Source: JAAFHB01 sp963677935
Lineage (GTDB): Bacteria > Bacteroidota > Bacteroidia > Bacteroidales > Prolixibacteraceae
Assembly (NCBI GenBank): GCA_963677935.2
Contig: CAXXEH010000003.1
Coordinates: forward strand, 5,208,001 to 5,272,000
Direction of reading: 5' to 3'
DNA: 64,000 nucleotides
In this document: in pieces, positions 27,211 through 35,921 of the stretch
Layout: each line of letters begins with the position of its first letter
Numbering within the stretch: position 1 is the first letter of the stretch
The notes under the pieces: generated by a model
Seen by the model: the letters and a program-made list of their open reading frames with translations, nothing else
Told to the model about the DNA's origin: nothing
Database searches by the model: none
Position numbers and translations under genes: made by a program

Positions 27211-28749
27211 ATGTCATCAGAACAAAACAAATTCGAAAAGCTCATTGAGCGAAATGCGGAAGCAGAAGCGGGAGGAGGACAGGATCGTATTGATCGTCAA
27301 CATGCAGCCGGAAGAAAAACGGCACGTGAAAGGATCGACGTCCTGATTGATCCGGGGACTTTTGTCGAATTGGACAAATTCGTTGTGCACAGGTCGCACG
27401 ATTTCGGGATGGAAAAAAACAGGTTCTCAGGCGACGGAGTAATCACCGGTTATGGGAAAATTGACGGACGACTGGTTTACACCTTTGCCCAGGATTTTAC
27501 CGTTTTCGGTGGAACGATGAGCCGGGCCAATGCCGATAAGATTGTAAAAATAATGGATCTGGCTATGAAAATGGGAGCGCCGCTGATTGGATTGAACGAT
27601 TCAGGTGGCGCCCGTATTCAGGAGGGGATCGAAAGTCTGGCAGGTTATGCCGATATTTTCTATCGCAATGTGATGAGCTCAGGTGTGATTCCCCAGATCT
27701 CAGCCATCCTTGGTCCTTGTGCCGGAGGCGCAGTCTATTCGCCGGCTATCACCGATTTTATTGTGATGGTAAGAGATACCAGCTATATGTTTGTGACTGG
27801 TCCCGACGTGGTTAAGGCGGTGACCCATGAGGAGGTAACCAAGGAGGAACTTGGCGGCGCATCGACCCATCATACCAAAAGCGGTGTTGCCCATCTGACA
27901 GCTGATAATGAAGATCATGCCTTGCTGATGATTCGTGAACTGATCGGGTATCTCCCCTCCAATAACCTTGAAGATCCACATATCGTTGATTGTAATGATG
28001 ATATTCGTCGCGAAGAGAAGAGTCTCGACACATTGATCCCTGATGATCCGAACAGGCCTTATGATATGAAAGAGCTGATCACCACCATTGCCGATGAGAA
28101 GAACTTCTTCGAAATTCAACCCGCCTTTGCAACCAATATGATCATCGGATTTGCCCGCATGGGAGGACGCAGTGTCGGAATTATTGCCAATCAGCCTGCA
28201 AGTCTCGCCGGGGTACTCGATATCAATTCATCGGTAAAGGGGGCGAGATTCGTCCGGTTTTGCGATGCATTCAACATTCCGCTCATCACCATCGTTGATG
28301 TACCCGGTTTTCTCCCGGGAACTTCCCAGGAATATGGGGGTATCATCCGTCATGGTGCCAAACTTTTATATGCATTTGCCGAGGCAACGGTTCCAAAGAT
28401 CACACTCATCACTCGTAAAGCTTATGGTGGCGCGTATGATGTGATGAGCAGCAAGCACATTGGCGGAGATATTAATTTCGCTTACCCTTCGGCAGAAATC
28501 GCGGTTATGGGCGCCGAAGGTGCAGTGAAGATTATTCACCGCGAAAAGATGAATGAAGAGGAGCTGGCTCAAAAGATTGAGGATTACCGCGAAAAGTTTG
28601 CCAATCCCTACAAGGCGGCAGAACTGGGATACATTGATGAGATCATTGTACCATCTGAGACAAGGTTTAAACTGATTCAGGCGCTGGAGATGACCCAAAA
28701 CAAGCACAAAGCAAATCCACTGAAAAAACACGGGAATATTCCGTTATAA
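27211..28749 (+). CDS. Acyl-CoA carboxylase carboxyltransferase subunit (propionyl/methylmalonyl-CoA type)
   Basis: A 512-residue member of the carboxyltransferase family. Visible blocks: RIDVLIDPGTFVELDKFV, the acyl-CoA site GLNDSGGARIQEGIESLAGY with GPCAGGAVYSPAITDF, and the biotin site VDVPGFLPGTSQEYGGIIRH with ITRKAYGGAYDVMSSKHIGG. This organization matches the beta subunit of propionyl-CoA carboxylase and the alpha subunit of methylmalonyl-CoA decarboxylase. In propionate-forming Bacteroidota it works on the methylmalonyl-CoA route; the direction cannot be read from sequence. No membrane subunit (beta decarboxylase) gene is present here, which favours the carboxylase. Confidence 0.93.
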   Translation: MSSEQNKFEKLIERNAEAEAGGGQDRIDRQHAAGRKTARERIDVLIDPGTFVELDKFVVHRSHDFGMEKNRFSGDGVITGYGKIDGRLVYTFAQDFTVFGGTMSRANADKIVKIMDLAMKMGAPLIGLNDSGGARIQEGIESLAGYADIFYRNVMSSGVIPQISAILGPCAGGAVYSPAITDFIVMVRDTSYMFVTGPDVVKAVTHEEVTKEELGGASTHHTKSGVAHLTADNEDHALLMIRELIGYLPSNNLEDPHIVDCNDDIRREEKSLDTLIPDDPNRPYDMKELITTIADEKNFFEIQPAFATNMIIGFARMGGRSVGIIANQPASLAGVLDINSSVKGARFVRFCDAFNIPLITIVDVPGFLPGTSQEYGGIIRHGAKLLYAFAEATVPKITLITRKAYGGAYDVMSSKHIGGDINFAYPSAEIAVMGAEGAVKIIHREKMNEEELAQKIEDYREKFANPYKAAELGYIDEIIVPSETRFKLIQALEMTQNKHKANPLKKHGNIPL

Positions 28750-28779
28750 AAATCTGAGAAACGATAAAAATTATCTGTA

Positions 28780-28805
28780 GAGACAAGGCACTGCCTTGTC
28801 TCTTT
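28780..28805 (+). terminator. Terminator after the carboxylase operon
   Basis: AGACAAGGCA and TGCCTTGTCT form a 10-bp perfect stem around a single C, followed by CTTTT. It lies 31 bp after the stop codon of the carboxyltransferase gene. Confidence 0.75.
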
Positions 28806-28976
28806 TCGTTTTAGATTGTATTCGAACGTCCCATATTCATTTGTATATAATTTGTTTTTTTTTATTGAATCATTTTCTAAAGTTGTCTGTTTTGATGTTA
28901 TACTCACTCCACTCCCGATTGCATTGCGAGAATGAAAAGAGTTATGCAGGATTCACAAGGGAACAAAATAAAAAAA

Positions 28977-29378
28977 TGCCACCAAATCACTAAAACATCA
29001 TCAGCTGACGTATCTGTGGAAAAAAAATAAAAGGGGTCCACGGGAAAGATAAGGGTCCACAGTCCGCCAGAGTTGGCGGATAACACAGATTAGAAAAAAC
29101 AAAAGCAGTTACACTACTTTTGTTTTCAAATTATCTTTTAAAATAATTCCTCCATCTCACACCACAGGTGTGACAATAAACATCATATAAAAGAATTAGT
29201 GGTCCGCCAGCCGGCGGATAGTGGACCAAAACCTTTTCTATTTGAGGACCAAAAAATCCACCTTTAGGCGGACCCTTTTCAATAGGTACAACCTGTCCAC
29301 TAGCACACAAAAAAGAAGTGTAAAGAAGAATTTTTGAGGCTTTTTGGTGTCCGCCAACTGGCGGATGTTTTGGTGGCA
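28977..29378. repeat. Interspersed repeat, copy C, with terminal inverted repeats
   Basis: A 402-bp element without a gene. The left end TGCCACCAAATCACTAAAAC is matched by the right end GATGTTTTGGTGGCA (29364-29378) in inverted orientation. Inside are GGGGTCCAC/GGGTCCAC, an internal hairpin of ACAAAAGCAGT and ACTACTTTTGT (29098-29123), CACAGGTGTGACAATAAACA, and at least three TCCGCCA-n-TGGCGGA palindromes (29062-29081, 29203-29218, 29350-29365) plus a worn one at 29257-29272. Copies A and B share most of these parts. It looks like a non-autonomous mobile element (inference). The remainder of the 28806-29470 gap shows only AT-rich DNA. Confidence 0.65.
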
Positions 29379-29470
29379 AAAGGAATTTTCAAAGACTTAG
29401 GGATTTAAAATCTATGAATGACACTTTTTTCCTATCTTTACATGAAAGCAAAGTTTAAAACAAAATTATC

Positions 29471-31096
29471 ATGAAAAAATTCTCCGGTAAAAATAATTTG
29501 TGTGGGATCATTCTCCTCTGTGTTTTTTATTCCTATTCAGCAATGGCACAAAAACAGGAGGTGGTACCAGTAACTAAACTTCAGAAAATCATTGTATTTA
29601 CCGACAGGGCAATGATCATGAAGGAGGCTGTTCTTCCTGTTAAAAGAGGGGAAAATGTTGTGTGTATTTCAGGTATTACACCCAACCTTGTCGATCAGTC
29701 GGTTCAAATCAGCCTGATGGGTCAGCCGGATCTCGCGATCTCGGAGGTAACAGTCGAAGAGACCTTTCTGAAAAAAACGGATCAGCCCGAGATTCAAAAA
29801 CTTCAAACCGCATTAAATAGCCTGGTCAGCCAGATCAAAGAGGGAAACAACCAGATCGCAATCATAGGCAGTGAAAACGACTTTCTCAAAAAAGTGAATC
29901 CCTTCCCCCAAAATCTCAAGGTGACCACCACCGAAATAGAATCCCACGCCAGGTTCCTCGAAAAATCACTCACAGCAAACTATGAAAGGATCTTTGCAAT
30001 TGAAACCAAAATTAAAAAACTGACGGAAGATAAGACAGCCACAGAGAACGAGTTGGAAAGCCTGAAAGGTGGTAAAAACAAGAGCAAAACAATTGTCATT
30101 CATCTGATGTCTGCTACCGATAAAAGCAATGTCAAGGTCAGCTTTAATTACATATCAACAGGAGCCGGCTGGTCATCCCAATACGAAGCAAAGGGGGACT
30201 TCAATGCATCGACTATCGACTTAAATTATTTTGCTTCCATCTGGCAATCAACCGGCGAGGACTGGACAGAAGCCAATGTGGAGATCTCAACCGCCAAACC
30301 TTTTGTTTACGGGAATATTCCTGAATTGACCCCCTGGAATCTTGATATTTTCACACCCCGGTTTTTCAAGTCAAAATCGCTTGTTGCAATGGACCGCCAA
30401 AATGCACCCCAGATGTTGATGGAGGCAGCTCCCGCTCCCGCTGCCGAAAACCTTTTGAAAGAGACGGAAATTCAGGAGGAGAACACCTCCTTTACATTCG
30501 TTCTTCCCCGTAAGGTGGATATTGTTTCCGATGGTCAGCCCCATAGGGTTTCGATTGCAAAATCAAACAAAGAGGCGAAGTTCAGCTGGTTCACCATTCC
30601 AAAATTGGTTCAGAATGTCTTTCTGAAAGCCTCGGTGAAGAATCCATTTTCATTTCCATTGTTATCAGGTCCGATCAGCGTCTTTTTTGATCAGAAACTT
30701 GTCGGAACAGCTTTTGTTAATGATCCTGTACTTGCGGAAGGAGAACTGGAACTCTCTTTGGGGATTGATGAAGGGATTAAAATTGAGCGGAAACTGACCA
30801 AGAAATATACCGATTATGCCGGACTTTTGACCAAAGAGACGACAATCAACTTTGAATATGCCATTGAGATCACCAACGGTAAAAGCAAGGAGATCACCCT
30901 TGATCTGAATGACCAGTTCCCGATATCGCGGAACGAAAAGATTAAAGTGGAGCCGCAACTCCCCAAAGGTGATGCGACGGTGAATGAGGAAGGGAAAATT
31001 TCGTGGAAAATTACGCTGGCGCCGGGGCAAAAGAAAACTGTCCCGGTGAAATTCAGCGTGTCCTATCCAAAGGAGCTGTCGGTTAGCGGACTATAA
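29471..31096 (+). CDS. MuiA-like exported protein (DUF4140/DUF4139)
   Basis: A 541-residue exported protein (signal ends YSAMA-Q). The N-terminal DUF4140 part starts KIIVFTDRAMIMKEAVLPVK; residues about 115-205 are a coiled coil (LNSLVSQIKEGNNQIAIIGS through KLTEDKTATENELES); the DUF4139 part includes SFNYISTGAGWSSQYEAKGD and ends with KITLAPGQKKTVPVKFSVSY. The family is named after the mucoidy inhibitor MuiA; its biochemical role is unknown. The next gene, a GH78 enzyme, starts 39 bp downstream and may be cotranscribed. A TATCTTTA sequence at 29433 may be the -7 element. Confidence 0.87.
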   Translation: MKKFSGKNNLCGIILLCVFYSYSAMAQKQEVVPVTKLQKIIVFTDRAMIMKEAVLPVKRGENVVCISGITPNLVDQSVQISLMGQPDLAISEVTVEETFLKKTDQPEIQKLQTALNSLVSQIKEGNNQIAIIGSENDFLKKVNPFPQNLKVTTTEIESHARFLEKSLTANYERIFAIETKIKKLTEDKTATENELESLKGGKNKSKTIVIHLMSATDKSNVKVSFNYISTGAGWSSQYEAKGDFNASTIDLNYFASIWQSTGEDWTEANVEISTAKPFVYGNIPELTPWNLDIFTPRFFKSKSLVAMDRQNAPQMLMEAAPAPAAENLLKETEIQEENTSFTFVLPRKVDIVSDGQPHRVSIAKSNKEAKFSWFTIPKLVQNVFLKASVKNPFSFPLLSGPISVFFDQKLVGTAFVNDPVLAEGELELSLGIDEGIKIERKLTKKYTDYAGLLTKETTINFEYAIEITNGKSKEITLDLNDQFPISRNEKIKVEPQLPKGDATVNEEGKISWKITLAPGQKKTVPVKFSVSYPKELSVSGL

Positions 31097-31135
31097 TAGG
31101 ACATTGAAATTATTCTGATAAAACTTAAATTACCT

Positions 31136-33988
31136 ATGAAGACGATTAAATCTATTACTTTGTTTTTATTGATTCTAACCTGCAATTCCGCGTATTCCCG
31201 TGAACTAACGGAAATAAAGCTCACGAACCTGAAGTGCGAATATTTGGTAAATCCATTGGGGATTGATGTGACGTCACCCCGACTAAGCTGGAATATTGTG
31301 GCCACTGCAAACAGTGTCTATAATCAAAAGCAAAGCGCGTATCAGATTTTAGTCGCTTCGTCATTAGACAAATTATCAGAAACATCTGCTGATCTATGGA
31401 ATAGCGGGAGAGTCAGGTCGGATGCAAACGGTCAGATTGTCTATCAGGGAAAAGGGTTAACCAGCGGACGGCGGTGTTACTGGAAAGTAAAAGTGTGGAG
31501 TAATGAAAAAGATTTCACACCGTGGAGTGAGCCTGGATTTTGGAGTATGGGTTTGCTGGCCGAATCGGATTGGAAGGCAAAATGGATCGGAGATCAGCCC
31601 GACCTGGTCCAGAAAGCTTATAAAGAGGAGCTTGATAATTACGATCCGAAAAAAAGTACAACACTGAAAAATCTCAGACCACTTCCACCCGCTTCACCAA
31701 TGTTGCGCAAAAGATTTACAGTAAAATCGCCGGTCAAAAATGCATTGCTTTATGTTTCGGCGTTGGGATATTACGAAATCGCCCTCAATGGGAAGAAAGT
31801 GGGGGACCATGTTTTGGCGCCCGAATGGACAGACTATAATAAAAGGGTGCAATACCAGGTTTATGATGTCAGTCAGCATCTCCGGCAAGGGGATAATGCA
31901 CTGTCATCTGTTTTAGGGGATGGGTGGTATCTTGGAATGTTGGGACCAACAAAATGGCACAAGGATTATCCCCGCAGAGGGGTGTATGGAAATGACCGGA
32001 GACTTATTGCTCAACTTGTAATTAACCATGCAGATGGCACAAATCAGGTGATCGGAACGGATGATAGCTGGAAGATTAATACCAAAGGATTTATCCTCTC
32101 GTCAGATAATTTTTTGGGTCAGATTATTGATGCGCAAAACATCCCTCAAAGGTGGAAAGAGATCGGTTTTGATGATTCCTCATGGGGAAATGCCTATGTT
32201 GATCAGGGGGTCAAAAAGAACCTGGAAGCACAGAAAAATGAGCCGGTCAGGATTTACAAAACTTTACCACCCGTGAAGATAACCCAAATGGGTGAGATGT
32301 ATATTGTTGATTTTGGACAAAATATTGCAGGGTGGACTCAACTCAGGGTGAAAGGTACGAAAGGGGGCAAAATCAAAATCCGTCATGGGGAGATGCTCAA
32401 TGATGATGGCTCGCTCTACACGAAAAATCTGGCAGCTGCCGTGTCGGTAGATGATTATACGCTATCAGGAGGGAATGATGAATTCGAGCCCACGTTCACC
32501 TATCATGGGTTCCGATATGTTGAAATATCAGGCTTAACAACTGCTCCTGATGAGTCGACGATCAAAGCGTGTGCCATCTCTTCCGATCCCGAACCAACCG
32601 GTTCGTTTGCGTGCTCCAATCCGAAATTGAATCAGTTATGGAATAACATTATCTGGACTCAACGCAATAACATGACCAGCATACCAACCGATTGTCCCCA
32701 GCGGGATGAACGGATGGGTTGGATGGGAGATGCACAGGTCTTTTGTCAGAATAGTATGTTTAATCTCGATATGGCAGCTTTTTATACCAAATGGGTTAAA
32801 GATATAAGGGATGCGCAATCGTTAAGGGGAACTTTCCCCGATATTGCCCCTCATGCCAACAAACCCGACATCCGGTTTAGCAATGCCCCCGCCTGGGCCG
32901 ATGCGGGTGTCATTATCCCATGGAGAATGTACCAGAATTACGGTGACAAGGAGCTCCTTCGGCAACATTATGACGCGATGAAACGGTATATTGAGAATAT
33001 TAGAAAACAAAATCCCGATTGTATTTGGCTGAATGATGTAGGAAATAATTATGGCGACTGGCTGAATGCCAATACAGTTATTGCCGATGGCTATTCCAAA
33101 ACACGGGGCGAGATTCCCAAAGATGTTTTTGCAACCGCGTTTTATGCCAATTCTGCCCGACTGTTTTCCAAAATAGCTGCTGTCTTAGGTAATGAAAAGG
33201 ATGCCAGGGAATACCAGGGTTTATTTGAAAATATCAGAGCAAAATTCAATGAATCATTTGTAGTTAAGGATGGGACGATCAAAGGGAATACGCAGTCAGC
33301 CTACGCCCTCGCCCTCGATTTTGAACTGCTCTCCGAAAGCGGGCAGGATATGGCTTTCAATCATCTTCTGAAATGCATCGAAGAGTACGATTATCGCATT
33401 TCCACCGGTTTTATTTCTACCATCATGATGATGAAGGAGCTTACAAAAAGGGGTAGAAACGATATCGCCTATCAGCTGCTGGAATCAGAGCGGCTTCCTT
33501 CGTGGATCTATTCCATTAATCAGGGCGCTACCACCATTTGGGAACGATGGGATGGGTATGTAAAAGGACGTGGATTTCAGGATGCCGGGATGAACTCATT
33601 CTGTCACTACTCCATCGGTTCCGTAGGCGAGTGGATGTACCGGACTATTTTAGGGATCAATCCTGATGATACACATCCGGGATATCGCCATTTTATCATC
33701 TATCCACAGCCGGGAGGAACCTTAACCTGGGCAAAAGGATCGTACAAGTCGATAAACGGAGTTATAGCCTCTGAATGGAAATTGGACAAAACGCTTTTCA
33801 GCCTGGATATTGAAATACCCGTCAATACCTCTGCCACAGTTATTCTTCCGTCAGGTAACCCCGGGATGATCAGGATGAACGCAAAACAGATTCCATCCTC
33901 AGTGAACACTAAAAAGCAGATTTTGAAAAACGAAACTGCGTTGGAACTGGGATCTGGGAAATATCATTTTGAAGTGACGAAAAATTAA
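31136..33988 (+). CDS. Alpha-L-rhamnosidase, GH78
   Basis: A 950-residue exported enzyme (signal ends NSAYS). The family layout is complete: an N-terminal fibronectin-like domain (ITLTNLKCEY-type start with SPRLSWNIVA), Bac_rhamnosid_N (ALLYVSALGYYEIALNGKKV), the middle concanavalin-like domain (YIVDFGQNIAGWTQLRVKG), and the (alpha/alpha)6 catalytic domain from about residue 490. The general-acid region TDCPQRDERMGWMGDAQVF and the second acidic region GATTIWERWDGYVKG are intact. It releases terminal alpha-L-rhamnose from rhamnogalacturonan, flavonoid glycosides or bacterial polysaccharide. It fits with the CE12 esterase on the other side of the carboxylase operon. Confidence 0.92.
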   Translation: MKTIKSITLFLLILTCNSAYSRELTEIKLTNLKCEYLVNPLGIDVTSPRLSWNIVATANSVYNQKQSAYQILVASSLDKLSETSADLWNSGRVRSDANGQIVYQGKGLTSGRRCYWKVKVWSNEKDFTPWSEPGFWSMGLLAESDWKAKWIGDQPDLVQKAYKEELDNYDPKKSTTLKNLRPLPPASPMLRKRFTVKSPVKNALLYVSALGYYEIALNGKKVGDHVLAPEWTDYNKRVQYQVYDVSQHLRQGDNALSSVLGDGWYLGMLGPTKWHKDYPRRGVYGNDRRLIAQLVINHADGTNQVIGTDDSWKINTKGFILSSDNFLGQIIDAQNIPQRWKEIGFDDSSWGNAYVDQGVKKNLEAQKNEPVRIYKTLPPVKITQMGEMYIVDFGQNIAGWTQLRVKGTKGGKIKIRHGEMLNDDGSLYTKNLAAAVSVDDYTLSGGNDEFEPTFTYHGFRYVEISGLTTAPDESTIKACAISSDPEPTGSFACSNPKLNQLWNNIIWTQRNNMTSIPTDCPQRDERMGWMGDAQVFCQNSMFNLDMAAFYTKWVKDIRDAQSLRGTFPDIAPHANKPDIRFSNAPAWADAGVIIPWRMYQNYGDKELLRQHYDAMKRYIENIRKQNPDCIWLNDVGNNYGDWLNANTVIADGYSKTRGEIPKDVFATAFYANSARLFSKIAAVLGNEKDAREYQGLFENIRAKFNESFVVKDGTIKGNTQSAYALALDFELLSESGQDMAFNHLLKCIEEYDYRISTGFISTIMMMKELTKRGRNDIAYQLLESERLPSWIYSINQGATTIWERWDGYVKGRGFQDAGMNSFCHYSIGSVGEWMYRTILGINPDDTHPGYRHFIIYPQPGGTLTWAKGSYKSINGVIASEWKLDKTLFSLDIEIPVNTSATVILPSGNPGMIRMNAKQIPSSVNTKKQILKNETALELGSGKYHFEVTKN

Positions 33989-34051
33989 AACCCGGAAGAT
34001 ATTCTTTCATGAGAAGCTGTTGGAATTATTTGTGATCGTAAATAAGATGTC

Positions 34052-34203
34052 GAGGCTGTATCAAAAGTAAAAAATTTAACCGCAGAGAACCGCTGAGGGC
34101 AACCGCAGAGAACCGCAAAGCGCTAAATAACTGTACATAACTCTGCGTCACTTTGCGCCTTCTTTGCGTATCTCCGCGGTAAAAAGACTTTTGATACAGC
34201 CTC
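34052..34203. repeat. MITE-like element with 17-bp inverted ends
   Basis: GAGGCTGTATCAAAAGT (34052-34068) is repeated as a perfect reverse complement at 34187-34203. Between them are CCGCAGAGAACCGC-type repeats and their inverse (TTTGCGTATCTCCGCGG), so the whole 152 bp can fold on itself. It lies 3' of the GH78 gene and could serve as its terminator as well as being a small mobile element. Confidence 0.7.
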
Positions 34204-34317
34204 TTGAAGAATTTTTATCATCAACATCTAAAAAGATATATCAATTTTTCCGTTTTGCCTGATGTGGAATTAACAACAACTATTGCCCATTAAAAAACGG
34301 CCTTTGAACTTGAATAT

Positions 34318-34465
34318 ATGGCAAGTGTCAATAAAAACATGATATCTGAACATGAAAGGATGGCAGATGTCGATGAACAGATGATCCCTGAACATAAAAG
34401 ATGGCAGATTTCGCAAAATAAATAACCTCTGACTTTCTGCAGATGGCTGCTTTCAGTTGAAAGAT
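34318..34465 (+). repeat. Degenerate 42-nt tandem repeat that reads as a 14-residue repeat
   Basis: Units begin with ATGGCA/ATGGCT at 34318, 34360, 34401, 34443 and 34463. The first two units are in frame and read MASVNKNMISEHER and MADVDEQMIPEHKR; the third has lost a base and the frame ends at 34425. The pattern suggests the wreck of a gene for a heptad-like repeat protein. Apart from this and the element at 34052, the 33989-34599 gap holds nothing I can identify. Confidence 0.5.
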
Positions 34466-34599
34466 GGCATCTGGAAACAAAAAGACGGCGGTAAACTTAA
34501 AATTTACAATGTGCAGCGATTAAAAAATTGCGGCTATAAAAGTCAGGGCTTCAGAAACTGGTTACCAAATACCTCGCCATCGATAAGCTAAGCAGTTTT

Positions 34600-34806
34600 A
34601 TGTCATCGGATATAGGCAACAACAAGCAAATACGAAAAATATTATATGATTCCGGATGTCAGAGTCTGATCGAATTATATGAAAGAATTGATTCAGTATG
34701 TACAAAATATCCGACTCCGCAGACCTGCAAGTTAATGATTGACTATTTAGGAGATACCATTAGCAAAGTTCCGGAAGAGTTATTTGATAATGAATACCAA
34801 AAATAA
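34600..34806 (+). CDS. Small protein of unknown function
   Basis: A 68-residue frame starting MSSDIGNNKQIRKILYDSGC. It is hydrophilic and helical by composition, has no signal peptide or membrane segment, and resembles nothing I recognise. It is alone between two repeat-rich gaps. The codon content looks reasonable, but short length makes a chance frame possible. Confidence 0.4.
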   Translation: MSSDIGNNKQIRKILYDSGCQSLIELYERIDSVCTKYPTPQTCKLMIDYLGDTISKVPEELFDNEYQK

Positions 34807-34928
34807 TATTGCGGTGCTTTGCACCTTACAAATAATGATTAAATAAAATATTTCTACAAATATTTTGCAGCTCTGCTGCTTTTATGTATACTCAAGTGCA
34901 ATATACTTTAAAAGAAGGTGATTAGGAA

Positions 34929-35852
34929 TCACCAGTTTGTCAAAACGATCCCGATGGTGAACGGATTCATCTCCGGACCACGGCCCTCCTTGAAAAAAGT
35001 TGAATAATAGTAAGTTCCGAAGAGGTTAATCCCTTTGTAACCGACCCTGGCTATCGTTCCGTAGCGAAAAGGGTTGATATTGAAATCATCACGACTTTTT
35101 GACTTGTCGCCATTCATCTTTATTTTGGTGTGAGAACCCACCTTTAAACCGCCAATCATCCCACCTGAGAGATAGATCCGTTTGTGATTCCCTTGCACCG
35201 GAATCTGAAATTCAATCATTAAAGGGAGAGATAAATAGGCGGTAGAGAGTTTCGATTTTGAAAGTCCGCTGGAGTTGAGTGTTACTGGTTTTACCTTGCC
35301 ACCATCGTTTTCAATGGTAAACGGATTTGAAAACCGGTAATCATTATAGGTCAGCCCAAGTCCGGTAACCAATCCTATATTCTTATTATCCTTCTGCAAT
35401 CCAAAACTATACTGAAGGAAATTAATCCCAACCTCAAACGATTTGTTCTGGTTTAGATCCATAAAGTTGGGGGTAAATCCCTGATAGTTGACATTGGCAA
35501 AAGAATTGATTCCCATCTCAAACCCGGCCCAGTGTCCTTTAAATTTAGCCGCATGGCCTGTCCATGCTTCGAACTCCTGATCATCAAGATGTTCAAACCG
35601 GATGTCCGAATTATGTCGGCCGTCCGATATGATAATGGCCCTACGCCCGATTCTCACCTTTACGGTATCACTTTTACCATCCTTAATATTAACAATATTG
35701 TTACCAACCTTAACATCTGTCTGATGACCGCTACCGTCAACGACCGTCACTACATTCTTTCCAAGTACTTTTACCCTGACGGTATCCTGGGATTTTAAAC
35801 CATTTAAACTTAAAATGTAAATAAGAATTAGGACTAAAACTGATTTTTTCAT
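34929..35852 (-). CDS. Outer-membrane beta-barrel protein (PorT-like)
   Basis: A 307-residue exported protein. The start is set at 35852 because MKKSVLVLILIYILSLNGLKSQ is a proper signal peptide; the longer open frame adds 18 residues before it. Residues about 25-95 hold a short beta repeat (VRVKVLGKNVV, VDVKVGNNIVNI-like, VKVRIGRRAIIIS) of three similar strands, then a linker, then a barrel with strands such as FEVGINFLQYSFGLQ and the closing GIVLTNW. The barrel matches the PorT/outer-membrane-beta-barrel group of Bacteroidota. It follows the MscS gene on the same strand by 69 bp. Function unknown. Confidence 0.78.
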   Translation of the reverse strand: MKKSVLVLILIYILSLNGLKSQDTVRVKVLGKNVVTVVDGSGHQTDVKVGNNIVNIKDGKSDTVKVRIGRRAIIISDGRHNSDIRFEHLDDQEFEAWTGHAAKFKGHWAGFEMGINSFANVNYQGFTPNFMDLNQNKSFEVGINFLQYSFGLQKDNKNIGLVTGLGLTYNDYRFSNPFTIENDGGKVKPVTLNSSGLSKSKLSTAYLSLPLMIEFQIPVQGNHKRIYLSGGMIGGLKVGSHTKIKMNGDKSKSRDDFNINPFRYGTIARVGYKGINLFGTYYYSTFFKEGRGPEMNPFTIGIVLTNW

Positions 35853-35921
35853 TTGATAAGATTTTGATATTATTTCAAAGACGAATAAGCAAGTAAAACG
35901 TTGCAACTTTTTTTTAAAAAA

